64,000 bases of DNA from assembly GCA_002298335.1 (NCBI GenBank), contig DBNK01000023.1, forward strand, positions 39,304 to 103,303, read 5' to 3'. The stretch is from Thalassolituus sp. UBA674. Its GTDB lineage: Bacteria; Pseudomonadota; Gammaproteobacteria; Pseudomonadales; Oceanobacteraceae. The position numbers and the translations under genes are program-made. Positions 42,897-51,002 of this stretch are shown here, piece after piece; the stretch's first letter is position 1; every line of letters begins with the position of its first letter. The notes under the pieces are model-generated. The model had not been told where the DNA came from. It did not search any database and saw only the letters and a program-made list of their open reading frames with translations.

Positions 42897-45680
42897 ATGT
42901 TGGTATCCGAGCTCAGTAAAGACAGCCTGAAGACGCTGTCCAGTTTCGAATCCGCCGGTAAAACGTACCACTACTACAGTCTGCCGAAAGCGGCAGAAAC
43001 CCTGGGTGACTTAAACCGGCTACCCTTCTCCCTCAAGGTTCTTACTGAAAACCTCCTGCGCAACGAAGACGACTCCACCGTCAGCCGCACTCATATTGAT
43101 GCCATGGCACAATGGCTCAAAGACCGCACCTCAGATACCGAAATTCAGTTCCGTCCTGCGCGGGTATTAATGCAGGATTTCACCGGTGTTCCGGGGGTGG
43201 TTGACCTCGCTGCTATGCGCGCCGCTGTCGAAGCCGCGGGCAAAGACCCGGCGATGATTAATCCATTGTCGCCGGTCGATCTGGTGATTGATCACTCTGT
43301 GATGGTTGATAACTTCGGTGATGCATCAGCCTTTGAAAGCAACGTCGCCATTGAAATGGAGCGCAACCAGGAGCGTTATGAGTTTCTGCGCTGGGGACAG
43401 CATGCCTTCAATAATTTCCGCGTTGTGCCGCCGGGTACAGGCATCTGCCATCAGGTAAACCTGGAATATCTGGGTAAAACGGTGTGGCAGAAAGAAAGTG
43501 ACGGTAAGACCTTTGCGTATCCGGATTCTCTGGTCGGTACCGATTCACACACCACCATGATCAACGGCCTCGGCATTCTTGGCTGGGGCGTGGGTGGTAT
43601 CGAAGCGGAAGCCGCCATGCTGGGGCAGCCGGTATCCATGCTGATACCGGAAGTCGTAGGCTTCAAAATAAGTGGCAAACTGCGTGCTGGCATCACCGCC
43701 ACCGACCTGGTACTGACTGTTGTGGAAATGCTGCGCAAAAAAGGTGTTGTCGGTAAGTTCGTCGAGTTCTATGGCGACGGCCTGAAAGACATGCCGGTAG
43801 CGGACCGCGCCACCATCGCCAATATGGCACCTGAATATGGTGCGACCTGTGGTTTCTTCCCGGTGGATGATCAGACCATTTCTTACATGCGCCTGACCGG
43901 CCGGGATGAGAGCCTGCTTGAGCTGGTAGAGACTTACGCGAAAGCGCAGGGGCTCTGGCGAGAGCCGGGTCATGAGCCGGTGTACACAGACACGCTTGAA
44001 CTGGACATGGGCGATGTGGAAGCCAGTCTGGCAGGTCCTAAGCGTCCGCAGGACCGTGTAGCCCTGAAAGACATGAAGGCGTCATTTGAGCTGCTGATGG
44101 AAACCGCCGAAGGCCCTGCTGACGTTCCTGCCAACATTGTTGAAGGCAAACTCGATTCCGAAGGTGGTCAGACGGCAGTCGGAATTCACGACAGCTACGA
44201 ACACCACTCCAGTCAGTCATTTGAAATTGATGGTGTGGAGTCCCGGCTGAACCCCGGCGCTGTGGTCATCGCGGCTATCACCTCCTGCACCAACACCTCC
44301 AACCCCAGTGTAATGATGGCCGCAGGCCTGATTGCGAAAAAAGCCGTAGCCAAAGGCCTGAAAACCCAGCCCTGGGTGAAGACCTCGCTGGCTCCGGGTT
44401 CTAAGGTGGTGACGGATTATCTGAAAGTCGCTGGGCTGGATACTGATCTCGATGCGTTAGGCTTTAATCTGGTGGGTTACGGGTGTACCACTTGTATCGG
44501 TAACTCTGGCCCTCTGCCTGCTGCCGTGGAGAAAGCCATTACCGACGGTGATCTGACCGTGGCTTCGGTTCTGTCCGGTAACCGTAACTTTGAGGGCCGT
44601 GTGCATCCGTTGGTGAAAACCAACTGGCTGGCTTCGCCGCCGCTGGTTGTTGCTTATGCGCTGGCGGGTAATGTGCGTCTGGATCTGACCAAAGAACCTC
44701 TGGGTATAGGCTCCGACGGAGAGCCGGTTTACCTGAAGGATCTCTGGCCCAGCCAGCAGGAAATCAGCGACGCCGTTGAGCAGGTAAAAACCGCTATGTT
44801 CCGCAAAGAATACGGCGCGGTGTTTGATGGCGACGAGATCTGGCAGGGCATCGAGTTTCCGAAAAGCAACGTCTACAAGTGGAACAGCGATTCTACCTAT
44901 ATCCAGCACCCGCCTTTCTTTAAAGGCATGAGTGAAGAACCGGAAGCCATCAGCGACATTAAGGATGCCCATATTCTTGCTCTGTTGGGCGATTCGGTGA
45001 CCACCGACCACATCTCACCGGCGGGTTCTTTCAAACCGGGTACTCCGGCGGGTAAATACCTGCAGGCCAACGGCGTCAGCCCGGAAGACTTTAACTCCTA
45101 TGGCTCGCGTCGCGGTAATCATGAAGTCATGATGCGCGGCACCTTTGCCAATGTGCGTATCAGAAACGAAATGCTCGATAACGTTGAGGGTGGTTACACC
45201 AAATTTGTACCCACCGGCGAGCAGATGGCTATTTACGATGCGGCGATGAAATATCAGGAGGAGAAAATCCCTCTGGTGGTGATTGCCGGTAAAGAATACG
45301 GCACTGGCTCCAGCCGTGACTGGGCCGCCAAAGGCACCCGTCTGTTGGGCGTCAGTGCCGTAGTGGCGGAGTCCTTCGAGCGCATCCACCGTTCTAACCT
45401 GATTGGTATGGGTGTGATCCCTCTGCAGTTCCCGCAAGGCACAGACCGTAAAACGCTGAAGCTCACGGGTGAGGAAACCATCAGCATAGAAGGCCTTTCT
45501 GGTGAGATCAGCACAGGGCAGACCCTGAAAATGACCATTACCTATAAGGATGGATCAACGGCCAGCTGCGACCTGAAATCCCGCATTGATACCGCCAATG
45601 AAGCTCTGTACTTCAAGCACGGCGGCATTCTGCATTATGTGGTGCGGGATATTCTGCAGACGGCTGATTCAGAGAGCTGA
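42897..45680 (+). CDS. acnA: Aconitate hydratase A
   Basis: The 927-aa protein is of the AcnA/IRP1 type. Cluster-ligand cysteines are seen in ITSCTNTSNPSVM and GYGCTTCIGNSGPLP, and the active-site stretches VGTDSHTTMINGLGILGWGVGG, GSSRDWAAKGTRLLG and ESFERIHRSNLIGMGVIPLQF are intact. It isomerises citrate and isocitrate in the TCA cycle and is the stress-resistant aconitase. AGGAGG lies before the ATG. A strong terminator follows, which is also the left border of the marR-aminotransferase island. Confidence 0.96.
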   Translation: MLVSELSKDSLKTLSSFESAGKTYHYYSLPKAAETLGDLNRLPFSLKVLTENLLRNEDDSTVSRTHIDAMAQWLKDRTSDTEIQFRPARVLMQDFTGVPGVVDLAAMRAAVEAAGKDPAMINPLSPVDLVIDHSVMVDNFGDASAFESNVAIEMERNQERYEFLRWGQHAFNNFRVVPPGTGICHQVNLEYLGKTVWQKESDGKTFAYPDSLVGTDSHTTMINGLGILGWGVGGIEAEAAMLGQPVSMLIPEVVGFKISGKLRAGITATDLVLTVVEMLRKKGVVGKFVEFYGDGLKDMPVADRATIANMAPEYGATCGFFPVDDQTISYMRLTGRDESLLELVETYAKAQGLWREPGHEPVYTDTLELDMGDVEASLAGPKRPQDRVALKDMKASFELLMETAEGPADVPANIVEGKLDSEGGQTAVGIHDSYEHHSSQSFEIDGVESRLNPGAVVIAAITSCTNTSNPSVMMAAGLIAKKAVAKGLKTQPWVKTSLAPGSKVVTDYLKVAGLDTDLDALGFNLVGYGCTTCIGNSGPLPAAVEKAITDGDLTVASVLSGNRNFEGRVHPLVKTNWLASPPLVVAYALAGNVRLDLTKEPLGIGSDGEPVYLKDLWPSQQEISDAVEQVKTAMFRKEYGAVFDGDEIWQGIEFPKSNVYKWNSDSTYIQHPPFFKGMSEEPEAISDIKDAHILALLGDSVTTDHISPAGSFKPGTPAGKYLQANGVSPEDFNSYGSRRGNHEVMMRGTFANVRIRNEMLDNVEGGYTKFVPTGEQMAIYDAAMKYQEEKIPLVVIAGKEYGTGSSRDWAAKGTRLLGVSAVVAESFERIHRSNLIGMGVIPLQFPQGTDRKTLKLTGEETISIEGLSGEISTGQTLKMTITYKDGSTASCDLKSRIDTANEALYFKHGGILHYVVRDILQTADSES

Positions 45681-45731
45681 AAACCGCTGTCAAAGCGTTA
45701 GCACACGCCGGTAGCCAGACTGGGAAACATT

Positions 45732-45772
45732 AATAAAAAGGCCGCATATGCGGCCTTTTTTATTAACTGAAA
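45732..45772. terminator. Bidirectional terminator after acnA; left flanking repeat of the island
   Basis: GGCCGCATATGCGGCC with flanking A5/T6 tracts is a perfect palindromic terminator for acnA and for marR. The whole segment, from AATAAAAA through AACTGAAA, recurs at 54888-54931 in the same orientation with only small differences. Confidence 0.9.
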
Positions 45773-45879
45773 TAGTTGGTTTCCAGTTAATCAGAGCGGG
45801 TGGGATGTGCCCACAGAAGTGCAGAAAATAGCCGAAGAACAGGTCCTGCAATTCGGCACTATCGTCCGGACTCCGGGAG

Positions 45880-46410
45880 CTACAGAGGCTCGATGGCGGC
45901 CAGCCACTTCTTCAATAGACTGTTTAACTGCAACTGTTCTGTTTCACTCAGGGAGGCTATCAGATGTCTCTCCAGACTCAGGTGCTCCGGCAGGAAGTTA
46001 TCAATCATCTGACGGCCTTTGTCAGTCAGTTTCACCCGGTTACTGCGCCGGTCATTGGCGTTGGCCAATCTGAGCACCCAACCCTCCTTCTCAAGGCGGT
46101 CAATGCGACTGGTCATGGCACCGGATGTGAGCAGAACAGACTTGTACAGCTCGGTCGGAGTCAGCTCATACGGTTTGCCACTTCTCCGTAACGTGGCCAG
46201 CACGTCAAAGTCTCCCCGTGAAAAACCATGCTCTTTTTGCAGCTCGCTGATGGCGCGGTCGAGATGACCGACCAGTCGTGCCAGGCGGCCGTACAGCGCA
46301 AAAACCTCCACATTTTTCAGGTCTGGTCTTTCTGCTTTCCACTGTTCTTCGAGAATGTCCATCCTGTCATTCGTGACAGGTATAGCAACGGCATTTGCTT
46401 TCGCAGGCAT
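45880..46410 (-). CDS. MarR-family transcriptional regulator
   Basis: The protein has 176 aa from ATG 46410, which has AAGGAG six bases upstream (a TTG two codons earlier is less likely). A typical winged helix-turn-helix is seen: SRGDFDVLATLRRSG, TPTELYKSVLLTSGAMTSRIDRLEKEGWVLR and the wing ANDRRSNRVKLTDKG. It is divergent from the eight-gene operon, and the gap carries an 18-bp perfect palindrome of the MarR operator style. It is therefore the likely local repressor, released by a small-molecule ligand that might be the pathway substrate or product. Confidence 0.9.
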   Translation of the reverse strand: MPAKANAVAIPVTNDRMDILEEQWKAERPDLKNVEVFALYGRLARLVGHLDRAISELQKEHGFSRGDFDVLATLRRSGKPYELTPTELYKSVLLTSGAMTSRIDRLEKEGWVLRLANANDRRSNRVKLTDKGRQMIDNFLPEHLSLERHLIASLSETEQLQLNSLLKKWLAAIEPL

Positions 46411-46481
46411 GGCCAACTCCTTCGGTGATCGATTTTTGCAGTGTATCTCAACATCCGGTGAACAATCTTTATCAATTTATT

Positions 46482-46511
46482 CTTAATATTAAGTATCTTG
46501 ACGTCAAGATA
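46482..46511. promoter_or_regulatory. Tandem palindromic operator for MarR
   Basis: CTTAATATTAAG (46482-46493, 12 bp) and TATCTTGACGTCAAGATA (46494-46511, 18 bp) are perfect palindromes that touch each other. The second contains TTGACG on both strands and has the size and symmetry of a MarR dimer site. Confidence 0.75.
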
Positions 46512-46527
46512 ACTGAGGGAGTAGAGT
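46498..46527 (+). promoter_or_regulatory. Probable promoter of the eight-gene operon
   Basis: TTGACG (46498-46503) and TAGAGT (46522-46527) are separated by 18 bp. The -35 box lies in the operator palindrome, so a bound regulator would block RNA polymerase. The first gene starts about 70 bp downstream. Confidence 0.5.
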
Positions 46528-46598
46528 GGCGTCATCTGCCCGGGAAGGTAGACGCCGCTGGGCAGTGTTCACTCAAACACAATGGACAGGAGGTAGAG

Positions 46599-47228
46599 AT
46601 GTACCGGATACGCGTGATTTCACCTGAATCAGAATGCTGGTCTGCTGCCAGGGATCTGGTTATCAGGGCTTATGGAAAAAAGTATGAAGCGGCCATCGAT
46701 ATTACCTACCGCCGGTTGATTATCTGTGAGCCGCTGCACGAAAGCGGCTGTGTTCTCTCCTGTGCCGGATTTCAGCTGGCATCGGATCATCCTCTCTTTT
46801 CTGAACGCTATCTGCCGCAGTGTGCTGAGTCGGTTATCAGCGAAAAAATGCAGCGCCCGGTGAGCCGTGACCAGATCTTTGAAGTCGGTAGCCTTGCGTC
46901 GAGCACGATGGGCGCCGGACGGGAGCTGGTCCGCTCCACGCCGTTTGCCGGATGGTGTATGGGGCAGCGCTATATGCTGGTGACCATCACATCACGCCTG
47001 CGCGCCATGCTGGATGACCTCGGCATGGTCTATGAACTGCTGACTAGCGCGGATATCGCCGCCATTCCGGAAGCACGCCGTCGTGACTGGGGACGCTACT
47101 ACGAAACCCAGCCGGTATGCGTGGTTATCCCCCTTGACCGTAATGTGCATCTGTTCGGCGGTGATGAGCATCAGTATGCCTTCGCGCCTGAACAACTGAA
47201 TCTGGCCATTACCCGGAGGAGTGCCTGA
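46599..47228 (+). CDS. Thermostable-hemolysin family protein (GNAT-like), first gene of the operon
   Basis: The protein has 209 aa from ATG 46599, with CAGGAGGT upstream; the longer frame lies across the promoter. Family features are FEVGSLAS (94-101), VTITSRLRAML (128-138), LLTSADIAAIP and DWGRYYETQPV (163-173), matching the T_hemolysin family (PF12261). No signal peptide or pore-like region is present. The family resembles GNAT/autoinducer-synthase folds, so an acyl or aminoacyl transfer role is more plausible here than haemolysis (inference). Its stop overlaps the ligase start by 1 bp, suggesting the two act together. Confidence 0.8.
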   Translation: MYRIRVISPESECWSAARDLVIRAYGKKYEAAIDITYRRLIICEPLHESGCVLSCAGFQLASDHPLFSERYLPQCAESVISEKMQRPVSRDQIFEVGSLASSTMGAGRELVRSTPFAGWCMGQRYMLVTITSRLRAMLDDLGMVYELLTSADIAAIPEARRRDWGRYYETQPVCVVIPLDRNVHLFGGDEHQYAFAPEQLNLAITRRSA

Positions 47229-48799
47229 TGCAGTTATGGCTGAGTACACTGGCGCAGCATGCTGCTGCGTCACCCGATACCATCGCCCTGCGTCAATGGC
47301 AGGACGACGGTGGAAATGTCGCTATGACCTATTCCAGCCTCTGGGAACAGGTCACGGCCGCGGCGGCGTTTTATCGTGCCCGCGGTGTGTCACAGGTGGG
47401 GCTGGTGATGAGCAACAGCCCGGCCTGGGTGATCACCGATCTGGCTCTGCTGCTGGCTGGAGTTACCTCGGTACCGGTGCCGCTGACGTTTACCGAAACG
47501 CAGGCGCACTCTCTGCTGAGGCATTGTGATCTGGTGGTATGCGACCTTCAGGGCGAAGACCATATCTCCACCTGGCTGCAGCCACCGTCGTTGCGTGTCG
47601 ATTTTGCCGGGACGATCACACACCCTGGCCAATTGTCTCTGCAGGTCCTGGACAGTGACTGGATATGCAAGGTTATCCACACTTCGGGCACCACCAATGC
47701 ACCTAAAGGTGTGCGCATCCGTGCGCACGGGCTGGAATGTCTGGTGACGGAGTTGCTGCGCCATGTGGAAGGCACATCCTGGCAGCATTATCTGTCACTG
47801 GTTCCTCTGTCACTGCTGATTGAGCAGGTAACGGGTATCTATATGACCCTGTCCCGTGGTGGCTGTATCAGTTTTCTGCCGGTGAATCTGCCACTGCTGG
47901 GTACATCTGTCGTACCGGCGGCAGAATACTGGAGCTGGGTCTGCCGTACCGTACCTGATGCCCTGGTGCTGACACCGGGTATGGTGCAGGCGTTAGCGCA
48001 CCAGCTGCACGGGCTGAATACTGCGGGAGTCTGCAAGACCGATGCTGAGCGCAACTGCCTGCTGTTCGGTTCGGAGGTCGTTCCTTTTATTGCCTGTGGA
48101 GGCGGTGCCGTTTCGCGTGATGCGCTTGCCAGCCTGCTGGAAAGTGGCATTCCGGTTTATGAAGGCTATGGTCTGAGTGAAAACAGCTCGGTGGTCAGCT
48201 GGAACTCTCCCCGTCATTTCCGCCCGGGAACCGCCGGTAAACCGCTGGCTCATGTACAGCTGAAGCGTACAGCTGAAGGCGAGCTGCTGCTCAGAAGTGA
48301 CTCCCTGTTTGCCGGATATCTGGGTACGGACCCCACCGCCTGCGAATGGGATGAGGATGGCTGGCTCAATACCGGTGACATTGCCGATATAGATTCCGAT
48401 GGATTTGTCACCATCCGTGGTCGCCGTAAACACGTCATTATCACTGCCAGCAGCCGCAATATTTCTCCTGAATGGGTGGAAGGCCGTTACCGAGAGCTGC
48501 CGTTTGTGGAAGACGTCTGCCTCTTCGGTGAAGGCCTCAATGAGTTGTGGGGTGTGTTCTTTATTCGCGCCGCAGATGAGCGGCGGCACGCAGCCCTTGC
48601 TGCTGAGATCCGGCACTTCGGGCAGCATCACCTCTCCTCCATCGACCGGGTCGATCAGATCATTCTGAAAACCGTATTTGAAGCCGACCGGGCTGACTGG
48701 TTCACCGTTACCGGACGTCCGCGGCGCCAGAAGATAGCCGCTGACCTGCTGGTTCCGGTACTCGAAAACTCCACTCCGCAATCTGAGGTTACATTATGA
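47228..48799 (+). CDS. AMP-forming acyl/aminoacyl ligase, standalone
   Basis: The 523-aa member of the ANL superfamily has P-loop HTSGTTNAPKG (151-161), Y-G-L-S-E-N (314-319), TGD (382-384) and hinge RGRRK (397-401). The usual C-terminal catalytic lysine region reads TGRPRRQK (495-502), with Arg497 at the place of Lys. It should adenylate a carboxylic acid; no carrier domain is fused or adjacent, so the acyl group goes to CoA or directly to a partner such as the T_hemolysin protein (inference). It is coupled at both ends (TGATG and ATGA overlaps). Confidence 0.88.
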   Translation: MQLWLSTLAQHAAASPDTIALRQWQDDGGNVAMTYSSLWEQVTAAAAFYRARGVSQVGLVMSNSPAWVITDLALLLAGVTSVPVPLTFTETQAHSLLRHCDLVVCDLQGEDHISTWLQPPSLRVDFAGTITHPGQLSLQVLDSDWICKVIHTSGTTNAPKGVRIRAHGLECLVTELLRHVEGTSWQHYLSLVPLSLLIEQVTGIYMTLSRGGCISFLPVNLPLLGTSVVPAAEYWSWVCRTVPDALVLTPGMVQALAHQLHGLNTAGVCKTDAERNCLLFGSEVVPFIACGGGAVSRDALASLLESGIPVYEGYGLSENSSVVSWNSPRHFRPGTAGKPLAHVQLKRTAEGELLLRSDSLFAGYLGTDPTACEWDEDGWLNTGDIADIDSDGFVTIRGRRKHVIITASSRNISPEWVEGRYRELPFVEDVCLFGEGLNELWGVFFIRAADERRHAALAAEIRHFGQHHLSSIDRVDQIILKTVFEADRADWFTVTGRPRRQKIAADLLVPVLENSTPQSEVTL

Positions 48800-49716
48800 A
48801 TCCCCCCGCAATGACTCATCAGAATCCGGTGCGCCGCCAGGACCCGGATAACCTGATGTCGCTGAACATAGTGACTCCCGGATTCCGTCTGGGGGCCGGG
48901 CATCTCAGTGACCTGAGCCGCGACGATCTGCGCAAAGGCCTGAACAACGGCGGTGCGCTCCTGTTGCGTGACTTTGATACCAGCGTCGCGGAATTTTCCG
49001 CCCTGGTTGAGCGGGTCAGTGACCGGGTCAGCCTGGACCCCGCACGCACCTTTAATGGTCGTGTTGCCCAAAAGGTGGATGCTGGAACAGATGCCGTGGG
49101 GCTGCACCTGGAAAATGGCAACTCGCCGTTCAATTCGTCTTACGCCTGGTTCTTCTGTGAAGAGGCACCGCGGCAGGGGTCACGCACCACAGTCTGTGAC
49201 GGCACCCGCGTGTGGCGGGCGCTGCCGCAGAGCACACGCCTGCGCTTTATGCAAAGCCCGATTGAATACTCGCGCCGGGTATCCGAAGAGCGCTGGAAAA
49301 CTCTGGTCATGCATACCCTCAGATGTCATAGCCAGGATGAGGTGTCGTTCAGTGATCTTGAGGCACTGTGTGCAGGGACAGACACAGGCCTGATTCATCA
49401 CGATAACGGCGATATCTCCTACATCTACCGGACTGCCGCCGTTTACGTCACCGCCGGCGGCGATATTGCCTTTGCCAACAGCATTCTCGGTCCGTCGTAC
49501 AACTACGAAACCCCGGTCATCCGCTTCTCTGACAATGGTGAAGAAATTGACCGGGGTCTGCGCCGTCAGCTGCAGGTGGTCATGGAATCGGTGACGGAAG
49601 AAGTACCCTGGCAGGATGGCGACATTCTGCTGGTTGATAACTGCCGCACCATGCACGGACGCCGTCGGATCGAGGATACGCGGCGCACGATTTACAACGC
49701 GCTGAGTGACTTTTAA
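48796..49716 (+). CDS. TauD/clavaminate-synthase-like Fe(II)/2OG oxygenase
   Basis: The 306-aa protein has iron ligands H104-x-E106 (GLHLENG) and H287 (NCRTMHGRR), with an Arg at about 296-297 for 2-oxoglutarate. The WQDGDILLVDN strand before the distal His is typical of TauD/TfdA and clavaminate-synthase-like proteins; the HxE (not HxD) form is as in the latter. It presumably hydroxylates, desaturates or otherwise oxidises the pathway intermediate. It overlaps the ligase gene by 4 bp and is followed by the darcynin-like gene 14 bp on. Confidence 0.87.
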   Translation: MNPPAMTHQNPVRRQDPDNLMSLNIVTPGFRLGAGHLSDLSRDDLRKGLNNGGALLLRDFDTSVAEFSALVERVSDRVSLDPARTFNGRVAQKVDAGTDAVGLHLENGNSPFNSSYAWFFCEEAPRQGSRTTVCDGTRVWRALPQSTRLRFMQSPIEYSRRVSEERWKTLVMHTLRCHSQDEVSFSDLEALCAGTDTGLIHHDNGDISYIYRTAAVYVTAGGDIAFANSILGPSYNYETPVIRFSDNGEEIDRGLRRQLQVVMESVTEEVPWQDGDILLVDNCRTMHGRRRIEDTRRTIYNALSDF

Positions 49717-49730
49717 CAGGAGGCTGCCCA

Positions 49731-50069
49731 ATGGAATACACCATTCTTATCCGTTACCGCTTTGACCGCAGCTGGTTACAGTTGAGCCGTGCCGCACGGC
49801 AGGACTTTGAGGAAACCCATATCCAGCCGCTGTTCGCCAGATACAGCGACCAGGTACAGGCTCGCTTCTTCGATGCTGAAGCGTTTCATGTGGAGTTTAC
49901 CGACTTCATGTTGCTCACCACGAAGGATCTGCAGGCGTACTACTTCCTGATGGAAGAAATACGGGACTCGGCCCTGGTGGCCGAGGGCTATATCCACTTC
50001 ACCGATATCTCCATAGGTATCGAAGACGGCTACAAAGAATTTGCAGCAGCCACAGAAAAGGAGCACTGA
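49731..50069 (+). CDS. Darcynin-like small protein
   Basis: This 112-aa protein starts with YTILIRYRFDRSWLQLSRAAR and has AFHVEFTDFMLLTTKDLQAYYFLMEEIRDS, resembling the uncharacterised darcynin family (PF17074, recalled), which has a ferredoxin-like alpha+beta fold. No catalytic residues are known. AGGAGG precedes the ATG. Placement between the TauD-like and AurF-like oxygenase genes suggests a cofactor, chaperone or small enzymatic role in the same pathway (inference). Confidence 0.65.
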   Translation: MEYTILIRYRFDRSWLQLSRAARQDFEETHIQPLFARYSDQVQARFFDAEAFHVEFTDFMLLTTKDLQAYYFLMEEIRDSALVAEGYIHFTDISIGIEDGYKEFAAATEKEH

Positions 50070-50071
50070 TC

Positions 50072-50992
50072 ATGCTGGAGAAATTAAACGCCATAAACAG
50101 CCATGCCCACGTTAATACCTTTCACCCGAACAGTCTGAGCTGGCCGGAGCAGGTTACTCAGGATGAGCAGGATTACCTTTCCCGCTTTTGCTTCGGCGTC
50201 ACCGGGGAGCACGATAAAGCAATCGCCTACATTGCCAAAGAACTGGCCCAGCTGGCAGAAATTGAAAAGCACGTGACCGCGGTGCTGACCATTGCTCTGA
50301 GTGAGCTGCAGGGTTTTGTTCATCCACTGAATCAGGATTACGTGCTGCACAACGCATTGTCCTGCTTCGGCGCGGAAGAACTGAATCACGCCAACACGTT
50401 TTTCCGTTATGTACGTCATCTGACCAACATTGACTTCCGTCTGGCGCAGAATCTGTTTGAAGAGCGGGTGGCGGTTTACCAGCAGCCGGACAGCCCCTTC
50501 GTCAAACTGGTGGCCATGCATGCTTCGGCGTATGTCGGCGAATCCGTCATCACCGCATTTGAATACCGGGCACGGGATATGGACCCGGATGAAAGCCACT
50601 TTTTCACCGAAGTTCTGATCCGCCATGCGCTGGATGAACACCGCCATGTCGAATTCGATCATTTTGTGTTCGATGAGATTTTGCCGACACTGAGCGACGC
50701 TGAGAAAGCCAGGGCCCGGGAAATGGCAATGGAAACCGAGCGGCTCAACGGTCTGCTTGCCGGAGCATTCGAGCAGTACGCCATCAATACACTGGGTACA
50801 GATTACCGCATCGGTAATAACGCCTGGGACGTTCAGATGAAGCTCACGGCGCGCTTCCGCGACATCGTCTTCTCCGGTAGCGACATCGGCAAGGTCGACA
50901 ATGCCCTCACGGATGAGGACCGCGCACTGCTGACGTCCTTCAGCGGTATTCCGACGGTTCACGCCCAGTATCTGGAACAGGCCAGCGCCTGA
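50072..50992 (+). CDS. AurF-like diiron oxygenase
   Basis: The 306-aa helical protein has a diiron ligand set: E65 (or E63), E103-x2-H106 (AEELNHA), E157 (GESV), H185 and E189-x2-H192 (RHALDEHRH). Spacing closely follows AurF (E101, E136-x2-H139, E196, H223, E227-x2-H230), the p-aminobenzoate N-oxygenase. AurF-like enzymes oxidise amines to hydroxylamines or nitro groups, although relatives do other oxidations. It lies 2 bp after the darcynin-like gene with AAAGGAG before the start. The substrate may come from the neighbouring aminotransferases (inference). Confidence 0.78.
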   Translation: MLEKLNAINSHAHVNTFHPNSLSWPEQVTQDEQDYLSRFCFGVTGEHDKAIAYIAKELAQLAEIEKHVTAVLTIALSELQGFVHPLNQDYVLHNALSCFGAEELNHANTFFRYVRHLTNIDFRLAQNLFEERVAVYQQPDSPFVKLVAMHASAYVGESVITAFEYRARDMDPDESHFFTEVLIRHALDEHRHVEFDHFVFDEILPTLSDAEKARAREMAMETERLNGLLAGAFEQYAINTLGTDYRIGNNAWDVQMKLTARFRDIVFSGSDIGKVDNALTDEDRALLTSFSGIPTVHAQYLEQASA

Positions 50993-51002
50993 GGAGGTTC
51001 TT

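Noticed and set aside
46599..47228. A true secreted haemolysin toxin
   Set aside because: The name comes from the family only; no secretion signal or pore-forming feature, and the operon context is biosynthetic.
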